Shown here: piece by piece, positions 44,504 through 57,095 of the stretch
Numbering within the stretch: position 1 is the stretch's first letter
How the letters are laid out: the number at the start of each line of letters is the position of its first letter
Assembly: GCA_022036555.1 (NCBI GenBank)
Contig: CM039130.1
Span: 1,622,897-1,686,896 of the forward strand
Source of the DNA: Microstegium vimineum
Lineage: Eukaryota > Streptophyta > Magnoliopsida > Poales > Poaceae
DNA: 64,000 nucleotides
Reading direction: 5' to 3'
Program-made: the position numbers and the translations under genes
Notes under the pieces: generated by a model
What the model was told of the DNA's origin: nothing
The model's database searches: none
Seen by the model: only the letters and a program-made list of their open reading frames with translations

Positions 44504-44919
44504 ATTGTATCTCTATGTATTTCAATCAGACTTAACCTTATGTTTGGAGGGTTACACAGATGACCTTCATAGGAAAATAATGTAGTCTAAATAAAGCGAC
44601 ATGGTTTAGAAGACCTCTGATATATGTAGAGAGGTAAATTCTCACCTATTAGTTAATGAATAAAATATATCATATATATAGTTGTATATCAAACTTTCAG
44701 TGAATTGGGGAATTATTATCAATGTATCCTTTGCTCTCTGGTAACAATGATTGCTGGCCTGAAATAGATTGTATAATTCGATATTTCAGTTTAAGGAGCT
44801 GCCAAATTCTTAATGCAGTCCAAGTTATCGAGATTGGTAGTAATTAACCTTTACCAAACTTATGTGCTGGAATTCAGGATCCATTAATCCTTTTAGTTAT
44901 TAGCACATAATACGAGGTA
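44504..44919. other. Upstream flank of MEG-like copy 1
   Basis: AT-rich, paralogous to 46740-47200 and 56330-56810. No separate gene or element. Confidence 0.5.
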
Positions 44920-45174
44920 CTCCCACCATTCCAAATTATAAGATATCTCAAGAATCTTGGAGAATCAAAACCCAAGTCTGACTAAAATTATAGAGAAAAT
45001 TATAAATATTTATGATATTAAATAGGTATACTATGAAAATTGATGAAGAATATCTGATAATTAGTTGACATCATAATTGTTATTATAGTATCATATAAGT
45101 TTGGTTAAACTTAATTTGAGATGCTTTGACTTTTCAACATTCTTATATTTTCTTATAATTTGGGAAGGAGGGAG
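44920..45174. mobile_element. Stowaway MITE (Tc1/mariner)
   Basis: 255 bp, left end CTCCCACCATTCCAAATTATAAG, right end the reverse complement-like CTTATAATTTGGGAAGGAGGGAG, flanked by TA (44918-44919 and 45175-45176). Non-coding. Absent at the paralogous position in the other two blocks. Confidence 0.85.
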
Positions 45175-45458
45175 TAGCAATTAATTTTAGCTGACTTCTC
45201 ACATCTTCTACTATTTTTAAAACCATGGTGGGTGAGGAGACTCGTAGGTAGCATTACGGATGACAAACCCAGACTAGTGGATACGACTGGTGGATAGATG
45301 CAGATGGTGGACTGTGCAGCTACTTGAAGGAGTCTGCATTGTATGGGTTAGCTACAAAACCCATTTAGTGCTATTCTCGTTTTACATTTGAGCATGTGGG
45401 CTATTTTGATCTGTGCCAGACTCATATCTAGTCAATAGATCGGAGCCTCAGTTTTGAA

Positions 45459-46059
45459 CACTACTACATAACAAGTCTTTGGTCGATGTCCAAAATATAC
45501 AATAATCTCGGCAAATTTTGCCTCCGAGACTAATAAAGGAATTAATCTCGGTTCTATATACTGATCGGGACTAAAGATCTTGTACCCAAGGACGGGCTAC
45601 CTTTAATCCCGGTTGATAACACCAACCCGGATTAAAGAGTCTCCTTTAGTCCTGGTTGACGTTACAAACTGGGACTAAAAGGTATTAGAACTTTTAGTCC
45701 CGGTTGGTAATATCAACCCAGACTAAAGGTAGACCTTTTAGTCTCGGTTGGTGTTTGAACCGGGACTAATGATCCCTTGATAGGTTGGTTCAAAAGAAAA
45801 TGTCACATTCATTAATTGTTAGTTGTGTTGTGTAGGTGGGGTGATAAATTATGCGCGAGGCTGTGCATGAGGTATGGTCTTGGTTTTAAATCTCGCAGTG
45901 GTGAGAGGCATTATTATTATTTTGAAGCTAGGAAGACCTTTAGTCCCCTTGACTAAAGGATAGACCCTTTATATAATTAGTCCTAGAATCTGTCCCAGTT
46001 AGGAAATCGGGGCTGAAAGCCCTTCCCAACCTGAACTAAAGGCTAGTCTTGCACTAGTG
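45459..46059. mobile_element. CACTA-type MITE with AGTCCCGGTT repeats
   Basis: 601 bp from CACTACTACATAA to TTGCACTAGTG. Subterminal units TTTAGTCCCGGTTGGT and their inverse recur six or more times. The 3-bp flanks are GAA (45456-45458) and GTA (46060-46062), a target copy differing in one base. At the paralogous site (around 54684) the sequence reads TTTTGTAGAC without an element, the empty site. No coding capacity. Confidence 0.85.
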
Positions 46060-46235
46060 GTAGACAAATTATAATTTTATATATTGCACCTCATTTGAGT
46101 AATATATAATGTGAACCATCACCCCACAAATCATAACAAATCATAATACAGTGATATATAGTATATATTGAAGACCACCATCACATTAATAATTATTTTC
46201 TCTTCAATATTAATGATAGATGACCATTACAGAGA

Positions 46236-46698
46236 TTACGAATGACCTTCCATCATCACCGTGCCAGGCTGTGGCTTTGGTGGGCAATGAGGGTTGCATG
46301 CTGGGCAATTAGCCTTACATTCAGCCATTGACCCGAAGCAAACATCATACCTATCGTTCTGACAGCAATAGCAGGTAAAGTCAGAACAGCTATAGGGAGC
46401 ACAGAATATAACAGTGAACTTGGTCTCAGGTACCGAAGTGTTGTTCCTAACCACAGAAGCTTTTAACTTTCTGTTGGTAGGACTATTGCTGTCAGTTTTT
46501 ATATCTCCAGCCTTATACAGCGCAGGACTACCTATATGCAGAATGTTTTTTGATCAGTAAATTGGACATAAAACATACCAAGTTAACCCAAAGAAAAGAT
46601 GGTGATGTAAACTTACAAGGGAAAGGTAGGCACCCAAAAAGAACTAACGACAAGATTGCCATCACATACAGAAAGTTGTTCATGCGGCAGCTCTTCAT
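46236..46698 (-). CDS. MEG/ESF1-like cysteine-rich secreted peptide, copy 2
   Basis: Two exons: 46617-46698 and 46236-46531, intron 46532-46616 with GT-AG borders. 125 residues. The signal segment is MKSCRMNNFLYVMAILSLVL. The mature part carries RNNTSVPETKFTVIFC, then C-x4-CYCC, a C and an EC-x3-CPAC-x3-C series, Pro-rich near the end (CPPKPQPG). Cysteine spacing fits the MEG/ESF1 family. Very close to copy 3. Flanked by a CACTA MITE on its 3' side and a LINE upstream. Likely secreted; role in this species unknown. Confidence 0.8.
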
Positions 46699-46783
46699 GT
46701 TGTATGTCTATGTATTTTTTGAATGGGCTTAGCCTTACGGTTGGACTTTAGAGAAAAATAATGTGTTCTAAAGTGTCATGTAT

Positions 46784-46830
46784 CTCTCTCTCTCTATATA
46801 TATAATATATATAGAGACAGAGAGAGATTC
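46784..46830. repeat. CT/TA/GA microsatellite, self-complementary
   Basis: TCTCTCTCTC, TATATATAATATATATA and GAGACAGAGAGAGA in a row form a perfect-looking inverted structure; it is near the start of the paralogous upstream block. Confidence 0.6.
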
Positions 46831-47879
46831 ATTTTGAATTGTATAAGAGCTATTTTACTATGCTTGGGAATGTACCTATGCATGGTACCGCTAGGTACTT
46901 TCATTTGTTTATATTTTCTAGTTATTTAATTGAGGAAAGATTATTTATAATAATATAGATATCATAGAGTTGTATTTCACACTCTCAACGAATTTGACAA
47001 TTATTAATGTACCCCTTGCTCTATTATAATAATAATAGTTAGTAACAGGTAGCCTCAAATATATTGCATAATTTTATATTTTAGTTTATCGAATTGCAAA
47101 TTCTTAATGCAATCCAAGTTTTCTATTAAGAATGATTGGTAGTAACCTATGTTTGCCAAATCTATGTGATGGAATTCAGGATCCATTACTCTCTACTACA
47201 TTAAACTAGTTCATGGAACATATAACAAGGCAGAAGTTAAATATATTGTTGTGACCAAGACTTTAAGTTGAGATGACTTCTCACATCTTCTCCTATTTAG
47301 AGTTTGGAGAAAAGATATTAAATTTTCCAGTTTAATGCCCCTCAATGTGAACCGTCTAGAAAGTCTGCTTTTCCTTCTGACAACCAACATTCACATGCTA
47401 TAGTGTATTCAGTTCGCTTTTTTCTTCCCCTGGTTCGATTTGGGCAAACACTAAAGGGGCTCTCAATGACTTTTTTTTAGAGAAAAGGGGAACCCCCGAT
47501 TTTGTATTACCAAAAGCCACAGTTAACAGCGTATCAGCTAACAACCCAAAACATGGTTCGAAGTTCTTGAAGGAGGCAAAACCGTGCTACTCCCAACATT
47601 AACAAAAACATTGACATCAGGCCGAGCCGAAGCTACATTGGTTAAGGCTGAACGCTGAGCATCCAATGGCGCCGACCTTGATGGTGAGCTTGTCTCCTCC
47701 CCCATCCTCCACTGCAGTTGAGGTGGAGAGTTTGCCTTGATCTCCAGTCGTCTCGTGAACTCCTCCACTTTGCAAAGCAACATCCTTTTTGAGCAGCGGC
47801 ACCCATCTTCTCAACATCCTTATCATCCTCAGCAGCGCACTTCTTAAACCTGTCCACACCACCCTCTGAAAAAAACATC

Positions 47880-50800
47880 TCATTCCTCAGTTTCCATAAG
47901 GACCACATAACAGCTGCATGCAGAGATGATGTTAGTGAGCTTATGTCTTTTATTAGCAACCCAGAATCGAGCAATTGATTCAAAGTTCTCCCCTATATCC
48001 AAACTAATCAGATCAGCAATGATCAACAAAATATTCTTACTCACACAACAGCCAAAAAAGAGGTGTGAAATAGATTCATTCTCAGCACAAAACAAGCAGG
48101 AAGGATCCCTAACCTCTCTTCTTTTGGCTAAATTATCCCTAGTAAGCAGCCTATTATTAGACAACAACCAAAGGAAGAATTGCACCCTTGGAGGGACTGC
48201 AATCTTCCAAACTAAACTGACAAACCTGTGTGTGACTCCCCTGTGGTTAACCACAGCATACAGGGACTGGACAGAATACAAACATGTTGAGTTAAAATGC
48301 CACAAGATCTGATCTTCCTCTTCAGAGAGAGAAGTTGTTTCTATTAAACTACAAAGTTCTTCCCAAAGGATCATGATGTCAGGAGGCACATTCCTTCTAA
48401 AGGTGAGCATCAAGTTCTCACCATCCCAGACGTCATGAATAGTTTTTCCTTGTTGTTCATTGATAATGTACAGAGGCCAAAAAGCTATGGCTAAACTTGT
48501 GTTTCCCAACCAAAAGTCTTCCCAAAACCTGATTTTTCTACCATCACCTAACACCCATTTAATACCCATATGTGCTGCTTGAGTGGCCCAGAGGACTCCC
48601 TTCCAAAAAGGAGAAGCTCCCACAGTTGGGCAGCATAAAGATATTAGGTTCCTCAGTTTTGTATTTGAAATCAACTATTTTTTTCCAAATAGCATTGGTA
48701 CTCAGGTGGTATCTAAAAATCCATGCAGCTAGTAAGGCTAAGTTTAAACTTCTCAAGTCAAGGATCCCTAACCCACCAACTTCTTTTTTCTGAGAAATCA
48801 CCTGCCAATTGGCAAGATGGTACTTATGCTTATCTACACTGTCATTCCAAAGGAAATGGGCCATCTGAGAATTAATCCTCTCAATGGCCCAGCTTGGGAA
48901 CTTGATTACAGATAGAAGGTAAATAGGGATGCTTGTTAAGCAAGCTTTCAGCAAAGTAAGTCTCCCAGCATAGGATAAAAGCCTACCTTTCCAACCAGCT
49001 ATACGTTTGATTATTTTATCAATAATAGGTTGAAGATCCTGTCTCCTAAGCTTAGTGTAATGCAGAGGGACACCTAAGTACTTTATAGGAAAATCACTTT
49101 TCTTACAGCAGAAAATACTTGCAAAGCAATTTGCCCTATCTTCATCCAAACCAATGGTTAGAAGATCACTTTTATCATAGTTGATCTTCATACCTGACAT
49201 TTGCTCAAAGCAGACCAGCAACCATTTAAGATTACTTGCTTTTTCAAGATCATTTTCTAAAAAAAGAAGAGTGTCATCAGCATACTGTAAACTGACCACA
49301 CCCCCCTCTCTTACTTGTGGAAGAAGCCCCGAGATAAGATTTTTGTTTTCTGCTTTCATAAGCATTCTAGAGAAAACATCAGCTACTAAATTAAACAAAA
49401 GGGGAGAGAATGGATCTCCCTGCCTTAGGCCTTTACCAGGTTTAAAGTACCTACTGTTCTCATCATTGATTCTGATGCATAAAGATCCTCCCTTAACCAC
49501 TTGCTTGACCCAGCCAATCCACTTTTCACCAAAGCCTCTAGATTTGAGCATGTCCTCAAGGAAGCTCCAACTAACCCTATCATAAGCCTTCTCATAATCA
49601 AGCTTAAGGATAATACCTTTTTCCTTACTCCTAAAGATTTCATGAATAACTTCATGGGCAGCAACCACACTTTCCAGAATATATCTGCCTTTTATAAAGG
49701 TTGTTTGATTGGAGGCTATCAGTCTATCAGCCACTCTTATGAGTCTGTTATTAAGCATTTTAGCAAAAAATTTAAAGCTACAATTGAGTAGACTAATAGG
49801 CCTGAATTTTTTCAAAGTCTTGGCTTTAGGTTCTTTAGGGATCAAAGTGATAATAGCATAATTTAACCTTTCCAAGCTTATGTGACCTTTACTAAAACTG
49901 TTAACAAGTAACCCTAGATCCTTTTTTAGCACCTCCCAAAAGGACTGATAGAAAAGGAAGGGGAGACCATCAGGGCCAGGAGCTCCATCAGCAAAAGACC
50001 CAAAAACAACTTTATTTCTTCCTCTAAAAAAACAGCCTCTAAGAGATCATTCTCTAGAGGGCTCACTTTCTCTTCTTCTTTCCAAAAACCCCCATCTAAG
50101 CTCACCCTACTAGTTTCTTCTTGACCAAACAGAGATTTATAAAAATCAACTGCATGATTAGCATATCATCCTTCTCCTCAATCCAACCTTCAGGACCCTC
50201 CAAACCAATAATTCGCTTCTTCCTATTTCGTTGATTAGCTATAGCCGGAAAATAGGTTGTATTCTTATCACCCTCCTTAATATTCCTATTTCTAGATCTT
50301 TGTTTGGCTTTAATCTCTTCTATCCTCCAGATGGAGTCAAGCTCACCAGCAATGGTTTTCATCCTCTCTTTCTTCTTGAAGAATATCCAAAACATCAAAC
50401 TCCTTAAGGAGTTCTTGCTTTTTCTTCCTGATACTAGCATTAATGTTAATGGACCAACCCTTGGCCTTTTTCCTAAGAAGTTTGACTTTGAATTGCTAGA
50501 TGTCCATAGGATTATCATAAGCACAAGGAGTGTTCCATATATTATTAATCAACTCTTTAAAGTCTGGTTGCTCAAGCCACCATTTCTCAAATCTAAACAG
50601 ACTTTGTTTCTTGGGTTCATTTATACCCAAGTTAAGAATCAAAGGCACATGGTCACTTCCTACTCTAGCTTTTGTAGTTACAAAAGCTAGGGGCATTTCT
50701 GTTCAAAGTTAATAGTACAAAAGATTTTATCCAAGGTGCCAAAATAGGATGGTCTTGATTGTTAGTCCAAGTGTAAGATCTAGAAGAATTCTTAATCTCC

Positions 50801-51315
50801 ACCAGACCCCATTTATTAATCAAGTCCTTAAAGCTATCAGCCCACTTCTGATTAATCAGACCATTACTCTTATCACTGGTTGTCACTGTAATATTAAAGT
50901 CACCTCCTAAGACAGTAGGGCCATCCCAGTTAGCTAGGATGTCCTCAAGCTCTAAGAGAAAATATAGCTTTCCTTCCTCATAGGGGGAGCCATAAACCAC
51001 TACTAACCTCCAAATAGATTTATCTTGGCAGTTTTTAAAAATGCCAGCAACACTGTGTTTACCAATTTTCCAAGCTACCACATCCACCTTCCTATCATTG
51101 ATACCTACCAGGATACCCCCAGCTATACCAATGGTAGGGAGGTTATGCCAAGAAAAATCTTTCTGAATATACTTTAGAAAAGACTCATCAAAGGAATCTT
51201 TCTTGGTTTGTTGAAAACCCACAAAATCCAGTTTATTTTCTCTCACAAAATCAGTAATACACTGGAGCCTGCCTTCTTTGTTCAGACCTCTAATATTCCA
51301 AAAATCTCCTATCAT
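47880..51315 (-). pseudogene. LINE ORF2: endonuclease, reverse transcriptase, zinc finger (broken)
   Basis: The N-terminal apurinic-type endonuclease starts MIGDFWNIRGLNKEGR at 51315. The reverse transcriptase is at 48560-49932 with a FRPISLLN block, RQGDPFSPLLF and the catalytic YADD box (about 49280-49291). The zf-RVT-like C-terminal segment lies around 48030-48230 (VQFFLWLL and CLFC...HLFFGC). At least three frame changes separate these parts (near 50665, 50100 and 48600), so no single protein can be made. Such proteins nick DNA and prime reverse transcription at the target. Confidence 0.9.
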
Positions 51316-51540
51316 TTTAAACTATTTTGTTTTTTATGTTGGGCTTTGCCTGTAGAGACAACGTGGGCCCAAGACTAGTTATCCAGTACATTGTTATCTT
51401 CTACTTGAGTTTGAATATCAACATTCAAAGTGGTACATTCATTCATAACTTCCTCTAGGTTTAGAGCACTAGGGAGGGTAACCTCAGGGTTGTCCTCCAT
51501 AAATTTTTCACAAGCAAGCCTCTCATTTTCTTTTAAGTCA

Positions 51541-54087
51541 TCAATGACTATTAGCTTCTATTTTATCACTACCCAAATTAATATTAACAGATTGAGCTTT
51601 ATGCAGTAAAGTAGCATTGCTTTCAAAAGCAAAGGACATGGAAGTGGTACCTTTCTCTAAATTCTGGAATTTCTTCAGCTCCTGAGCTTTCTGCATGATA
51701 GTACGCCCATCATCATTCCCTCTTCTTGGTCTTGGAATCCTCTCCACCGGACCCCATCTAGTTTTCCTTTTTTGATTCTTGATATTTTCTTCAGCTGGTT
51801 TTTCCAAAGGGACTTCATCACTGTCAGACATCATGTTCAGATCCACCAGGGAGACTGCAGCTTCTTGGCAAGCCATATTATCCATATCATCATTCAGCAG
51901 ATCATACTCTTCATCAGAATCCATTAGCTCCATATTTCTCAACAAATTAGAACAATCTTCAGTAACACCTTCTTTAGCTAGCCTCCTGAATTCATCCCAT
52001 TTTGAATGATGAGATTCCTCATTTATCAGTTTGTAGAGTTCAGACTCCTCCTTGCCTCCCAAATCAGATTCATTCCAACCTCTCACCACAGAATGAGGGT
52101 CAGATATCCCATTATCAGCTTTGTTAAAACATCCTTTCATAAGGAAATTTGTGGGAGTTAACTCCTCAGCAAACTCTACCCTTGATGTTTTATCCTCTTC
52201 TGGCTCAGAAGTCAGCTTCCAGCCTCCAGGTATCTCTTTCCCACCAGAACATTCCCCTATTTCAGATAAACCAACATTGTATAGATTTTTGTGCAACCCA
52301 TCTTCCATAGCCAGCATAAGTTGTTTTTCCTGATCCTCACTCTCAGTATTGTCTTTTAAACTCTCTAGGGTACTAACAGTTTTACCGCTAGAGCTTCCAA
52401 TGTAGCTTTGCTTATGATCAGCACTCTTGGAGGTGTTCTTTGAATCTCTCTTGGGGATTTCAGCCATTTTCTCTCCATGATCTAGATCCTCAATGTTCTT
52501 GTCTTCTCCTTTTTTGTCATCATCATCACTATCTCCATCATTTTTCTTCCCTTGATCTTGTACTTCTTCTCCTTCCACTATGAAAGACACCAAAAACAGC
52601 TTCAAATTCATCTCATATAGCCTTTCCTATGGGATTTTGCTGATATTCTTGCAGGCTACTTTGATTCTAACCACCTCATAGAAGGACTTGAACAGAGTGG
52701 ACCAATCCACCTCTATCATGAGACCAAAACCAGAGACTATTTGAGCAAAGACTTTCCAGTGACACCTAGGTGGGATACCCAGCATCTGGACCCAGGCTTC
52801 CTACAATTCACCATACTCTTTAATATCCCCCAACCATTCAAGAACTTCAACCTGCACTCCTTCTTTTCTCAGATTGAACGAAAGATAGTTCTTGATGTCA
52901 GCCACCTTCTTGTGAGAGGGAAATCTCACCAGAAATTTACCCACCTCAAGCTCTCGGATCTGCCAAGGCCACTCTTTACAATATATATCAGACAATTCCT
53001 TTTCCAACTCAGACAGAGAGATTTGCCCAGATCTCACTTGAACTACTCCACAGTTGTTGAGATTTAGCCACTGGGTTGATTCATCACTGGGGACTTCAAC
53101 ATGGTAGAACCCTAGACCTTGACTAGCACTGCCTAGATAAGCTGCAACAGGGTGATCCATCTTCCAGTGGGGGCAAGCATTCATATGATGACCCGCAATA
53201 CCACAAATGAAGCATATCTTTGGCTTGGTGCAGTTACCAACAAAATGTCCAAGTTCACCACAGTTGTAGCAAGTTAGCTTGCGATACCTTGGATCGATGT
53301 TGAAAAGAAGAGCATCAGCTTGTTGATTTCCCTGACCGCGTCCCTGTTGTCCGCCGCCTTGGCGATGTGGTGGAGGGTTGGTCTGAGGGCGTTTATTTGG
53401 GCGAGGGCCCCCGACCTCTCTCCCATCCCTTGGTAGTTGCTTCGGCCTGCTTTGAGCCAGATCCCTTCCTCCTTGACTTTGAGCTTGGGGGTACACTTGG
53501 GGTTGATGGTACCTCTGCTGATTTGGGGGCGGTGGACGTGCGATCGGAGGCGGAGGCAGAGGCCTTGGATGGTACAACGATGGTGGAGGCCTCTCCGGCT
53601 GCCACACCCATCTCCCCCCATCTCCCATATTGCTCTTGAGCACTGAGGCGAAAGTTGCCCTACCGCTTCTTCCCCAAATCTCCCGAGAGAAACTGATTGA
53701 AGTTGGTTTTCTGTCTAGCCTATCTGATTCTCTCACCGGGAAGCAATCTTCAGGTCTGAATGCCCTAGCCTGTACCAAATCCTTACGGATCCAGCACAAC
53801 ACTTCACCGGCCGCCGGCGCCGAAGACGGAACCCTAGCCTGCTTAGGCGGGGGTGAGTGGATAACCCATAGCTGGCCGAAAAAATCGACCAGCTCCTCCT
53901 CTTCATGGATCAGCTCCTTGCCTGCAACCCCTTGCGCCCGAATCCGCCTATCCTCCGTGGAGACACAGCCAGGTGGGGATGCGTCAGGTGCAGGCCCTGC
54001 ACGCTGGGGACCCGTGGTCAGCCAGGGTGGGTGCGGCCATGGAGGCGGGTCGAGGTCGGTGTTTTGTCGCGAGGTACGTGACGACAT
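51541..54087 (-). pseudogene. LINE ORF1 (RNA-binding protein with CCHC knuckles), two TAG stops
   Basis: One frame throughout from the ATG at 54087. The low-complexity N-terminal half is rich in Pro, Gln and Arg (53300-53900). Two CCHC knuckles follow (CYNCGELGHFVGNC and CFICGIAGHHMNAC, 53160-53290). A conserved stretch then reads WVQMLGIPPRW and RIKVACKN, as in DUF4283-type ORF1 proteins. TAG at about 52799-52801 and 52632-52634 split it. The acidic C-terminal part begins at 52611. Function in an intact LINE: binding of its own RNA. Confidence 0.9.
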
Positions 54088-54149
54088 GTTGTTGATTCAT
54101 GGACTATTCTATTCCTCAATATACACATTTGTCCTGCTCACAATGACTT

Positions 54150-54380
54150 CAGCTTTCGCTATATAATTCATTGACATCCACACCCTAAAGTGGCGAGCGG
54201 TGGCAATTGGAGGCAGCGCTCATGCACATGAAGCCAATGGGCGCTACATGTGGCGACTAAGCAGTGCCAATGAGGCATGACCAAGCGTGCGTGCGCGGGT
54301 AATTGCACACAGGGGCCAACTAACCCAATGGCTTACCGCTTAACCGCATGTATATGAGAAACTTTCCATCAAGTGCGGAC
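54150..54380. other. Continuation of MEG block 2, paralogous to 59840-60420
   Basis: Holds CACCCTAAAGTGGCGAGCGGTG and GACCAAGCGTGCGTGC, both echoed downstream at 59860 and 60300. No gene. Confidence 0.55.
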
Positions 54381-54495
54381 GTTTGCCGAGTGCCCGACAC
54401 TCGGCAAAGAGCCATTTTACCGAGTGTCATAGTTTGCCGTGTGTAACACTCGGCAAACCTCCATGCACCTGGCAAATGGGTTGTTTCCGGTAGTG
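54381..54495. mobile_element. CACTA terminal remnant (GTTTGCCGAGTG family)
   Basis: Contains TTTGCCGAGTG and CACTCGGCAAA subterminal units and ends TTTCCGGTAGTG, the right end of a known grass CACTA type. Only about 115 bp, one end. Confidence 0.75.
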
Positions 54496-54711
54496 GTGGG
54501 CTGTGCAGCTAGCTACTTGACGGAGTCTGCAATGCGGGTCACCAACTCACCATCTTCTTGTTGTATGGGTTAGCTACAAAACCCATTTAGTGTTATTCCC
54601 GTTTTACAGTTGAGAATGTTGGCTATTTTGATTTATCACAGACTCACATATATTTAGTCAATATAGATAGCCTCACTTTTGTAGACAATTTATAATTTTA
54701 TATATTGCAAC

Positions 54712-55710
54712 CTGCCAACAAAATAAGAAACCGAGAAGGAATGAGCTAAAAGACCAGATCGATAGACCATGACCAATCATGCGTTGCAATTAGAGTTAGG
54801 ACGATCAGATATATCAAACAAACAATCTTTCAAAATAGAAAACTTGCAGGACGACAGACCTGAAGAACAGGCACTACCCTGCAGATGCAAGATGGATAAA
54901 ATAACCCTGAATTCCAAACCATCAAACCAAGATTAGCAACCAATCCATGAGCTTCAACATGGACACAACGTCTCCAACGTGGATCCGCCACCGACCCCAG
55001 CAACCAACTGACATGCATCCGCCTGTCTGAACTTATAGAGGAGCATAGGTATTTGCTGCCGATGGGGCCAGGGAAGGGACGACATCGTTGCCGATCAGGA
55101 AGGCACGGCGCCATTGGATCGCTGAGAAGGAAGCCGCACGTTGCCAGGGGCCACGCTGTCCCCATGGGTTGGCGGCGCTGCATCCCAGCTGGGACACTGA
55201 ACCTGCAGGCCAGTCACGCCGTTGCCGGAGACGCACGTCAGTGGTGAGATAGATCCTCACAGCTGCCATTGGTGATGATGGGGAGGGGCAGGAAGCGCCG
55301 CCAAATGAGATCCGCTATAGGTGGAATTTGTTTGTGAGTCTATTACGTTATATTCCTTGTTAATGAATCTGTGACCTCACCCGTTAACAAAACAGGATAA
55401 CAAAAGAGCGACTAAAGAGAGAGTAGCTACACGTGCGGGTGTAAAAAAAATATTTTAATATACTTACCCATATTACTTGATGTTTAGGACAACGACACGG
55501 TCTTCAAAACGTAACTTTAACTGTTTATTTTTTTTTGAAAAATATTTATTGAAATATAATATGTATATTTTTATGAAAATATTTTTCAAAACAAACCTAT
55601 TGATATGATTTTCAATTTTCTAAACTAAACAACTTAAGAGTCATTTGTTATTTATATTTCTAATATTTGACTCAAACATTTTTCAAAACGACAACTAATA
55701 TGAGTATCGA
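54712..55710. other. About 1-kb insertion, not identified
   Basis: Relative to MEG block 2 (46100) this stretch is extra. It contains a GC-richer part (54840-55280) with open frames on both strands and a poly(T)/A-rich tail. No family recognised; could be a gene fragment or an old transposon. Confidence 0.4.
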
Positions 55711-55841
55711 GAGAGTGTATATATAATGCAAACCATCACCCGACAATCAAAATACAGTGATTGTGCGCATATATTGAACACCACCACCACGTTAATAATG
55801 ATTCTCTCCATTATTAATGATAGATGACCATATTACAAAGA

Positions 55842-56313
55842 TTACGGATGACGACCTTCCATTATCACTGTGCGAGGCTGTGGATTTGTTGGGCAATGAG
55901 GGTTGCATGCTGGGCAATTAGCCTTACATTCAGCCATTGTCTTGAAGCAAACATTAAAGCTAGTCTTCTGACAGCAATAGCAGTCAAAGTCAGAACATCT
56001 ACCGACAATACAGAATATAACAGTGAACTTGGTCTCAGGTACCGAAGTGTTGTTCCTGACCACAAAAGCATTTAACTTTCTGTTGGTAGGACTATTGCTG
56101 TCGGTTTTTGTATCTCCAGCATTAGACAGCGCATGGCTACCTATATATGCAGAATGTTTTTTGATCAGTAAATTGGAGATAATACATATATACCAAGTTA
56201 ACCCAAAGACAAGATGGTGATGTAAACTTACATGGGAAAGGTAGGCACCCAAAAAGAACTAACGACAAGATTGCCATCACATACAGAAGGTTGTTCACAC
56301 GGCAGCTCTTCAT
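55842..56313 (-). CDS. MEG/ESF1-like cysteine-rich secreted peptide, copy 3
   Basis: Two exons: 56232-56313 and 55842-56140, intron 56141-56231 (GT-AG). 126 residues, starting MKSCRVNNLLYVMAIL. It has the same cysteine framework as copy 2 (FC-x4-C, DCYCC, EC-x3-CPAC-x3-C) and ends in MEGRHP. An open frame that reads through the intron and begins at 56252 is not the real gene, since splicing restores the sister structure. The three copies form a minus-strand array about 2.2 and 9.6 kb apart. Divergence between copies 2 and 3 is low; copy 1 is older. Confidence 0.8.
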
Positions 56314-56812
56314 GTTTTATGTCTATGTTTTTTGAATGAGCTTAGCCTTATGTTGGCAGGTTACGGTTGGACTTTAGAAAAAATAATTTGGGTCTAAAGT
56401 GCTATGTATCCCTATATATAGAGACACAGAGAGAGATCGATTCATTTTGAATTGTATAAGAGCTATTTTACTATGCTTGGGAATGTACCTATGATACCGC
56501 TAGGTACTTTCATTTGTTTATATTTTCCAGCTATTTAATTGAGGAAGATTATTTATAATAATATAGATATCAAATAGTTGCATATCACCTCTCAATGAAT
56601 TTGGCAGTTATTAATGTACCAATTGCTCTATTATATAATAATGACCGCTAGTAGCAAGTAGCCTAAAATATATTTCATAATTCTATATTTTCGTTTATGG
56701 AATTGCAAAATTATTAATGCAATCCAAGTTTCTATTAAGAATGATTGGTAGTAACCTATGTTTGTCAAATCTATGTGATGGAATTTGGGATCCATTACTC
56801 TCTACTATATTA
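56314..56812. other. Upstream flank of MEG-like copy 3
   Basis: Paralogous to 46740-47200: TGAATTGTATAAGAGCTATT, ACTATGCTTGGGAATGTACC and GCTAGGTACTTTCATTTG are shared. No gene. Confidence 0.6.
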
Positions 56813-57095
56813 CATTGGACAATGCTACAGTACCTCCTTTACTTACTAGGAGGTAATATCTCAAATAAATCTGAGTCATCAATTTTTTAGATTTTTAAAT
56901 TAAGTAATTAAACTACAAAACAAAAAATATTCTCAAATCCTTTTAATCAAGAAGAAACTGATGGACATGCAGCTCCGTCCTTTTTCATGCGCATGCTATG
57001 TCTTTTTTTTTCTTTTGCCAGTTTTGCGCGACCCAACTAATAAAAATAGAGACCATTTACAATGGTTGAAATTGCTTTCTATCGCCTTCCGTCGC

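Larger units (their letters stand above)
47471..54140 (-). mobile_element. L1-type LINE (non-LTR retrotransposon), full length, decayed
   Basis: 6.7 kb. The 3' end on the minus strand is a poly(A) (TTTTTTTT at 47471 on the plus strand). A 9-bp target copy CAATGACTT lies at 47464-47472 and 54141-54149. ORF1 (zinc knuckles) and ORF2 (endonuclease, reverse transcriptase, C-terminal zinc finger) are in the usual order. ORF1 has two in-frame TAG stops; ORF2 has several frameshifts. The insertion lies in the MEG paralogous block and is absent at the corresponding place near 59820-59850. Confidence 0.9.

Noticed and set aside
55842..56252. Single-exon open frame reading through the intron of MEG-like copy 3
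   Set aside because: The spliced two-exon structure matches both sister genes, with GT-AG borders and the same signal peptide.
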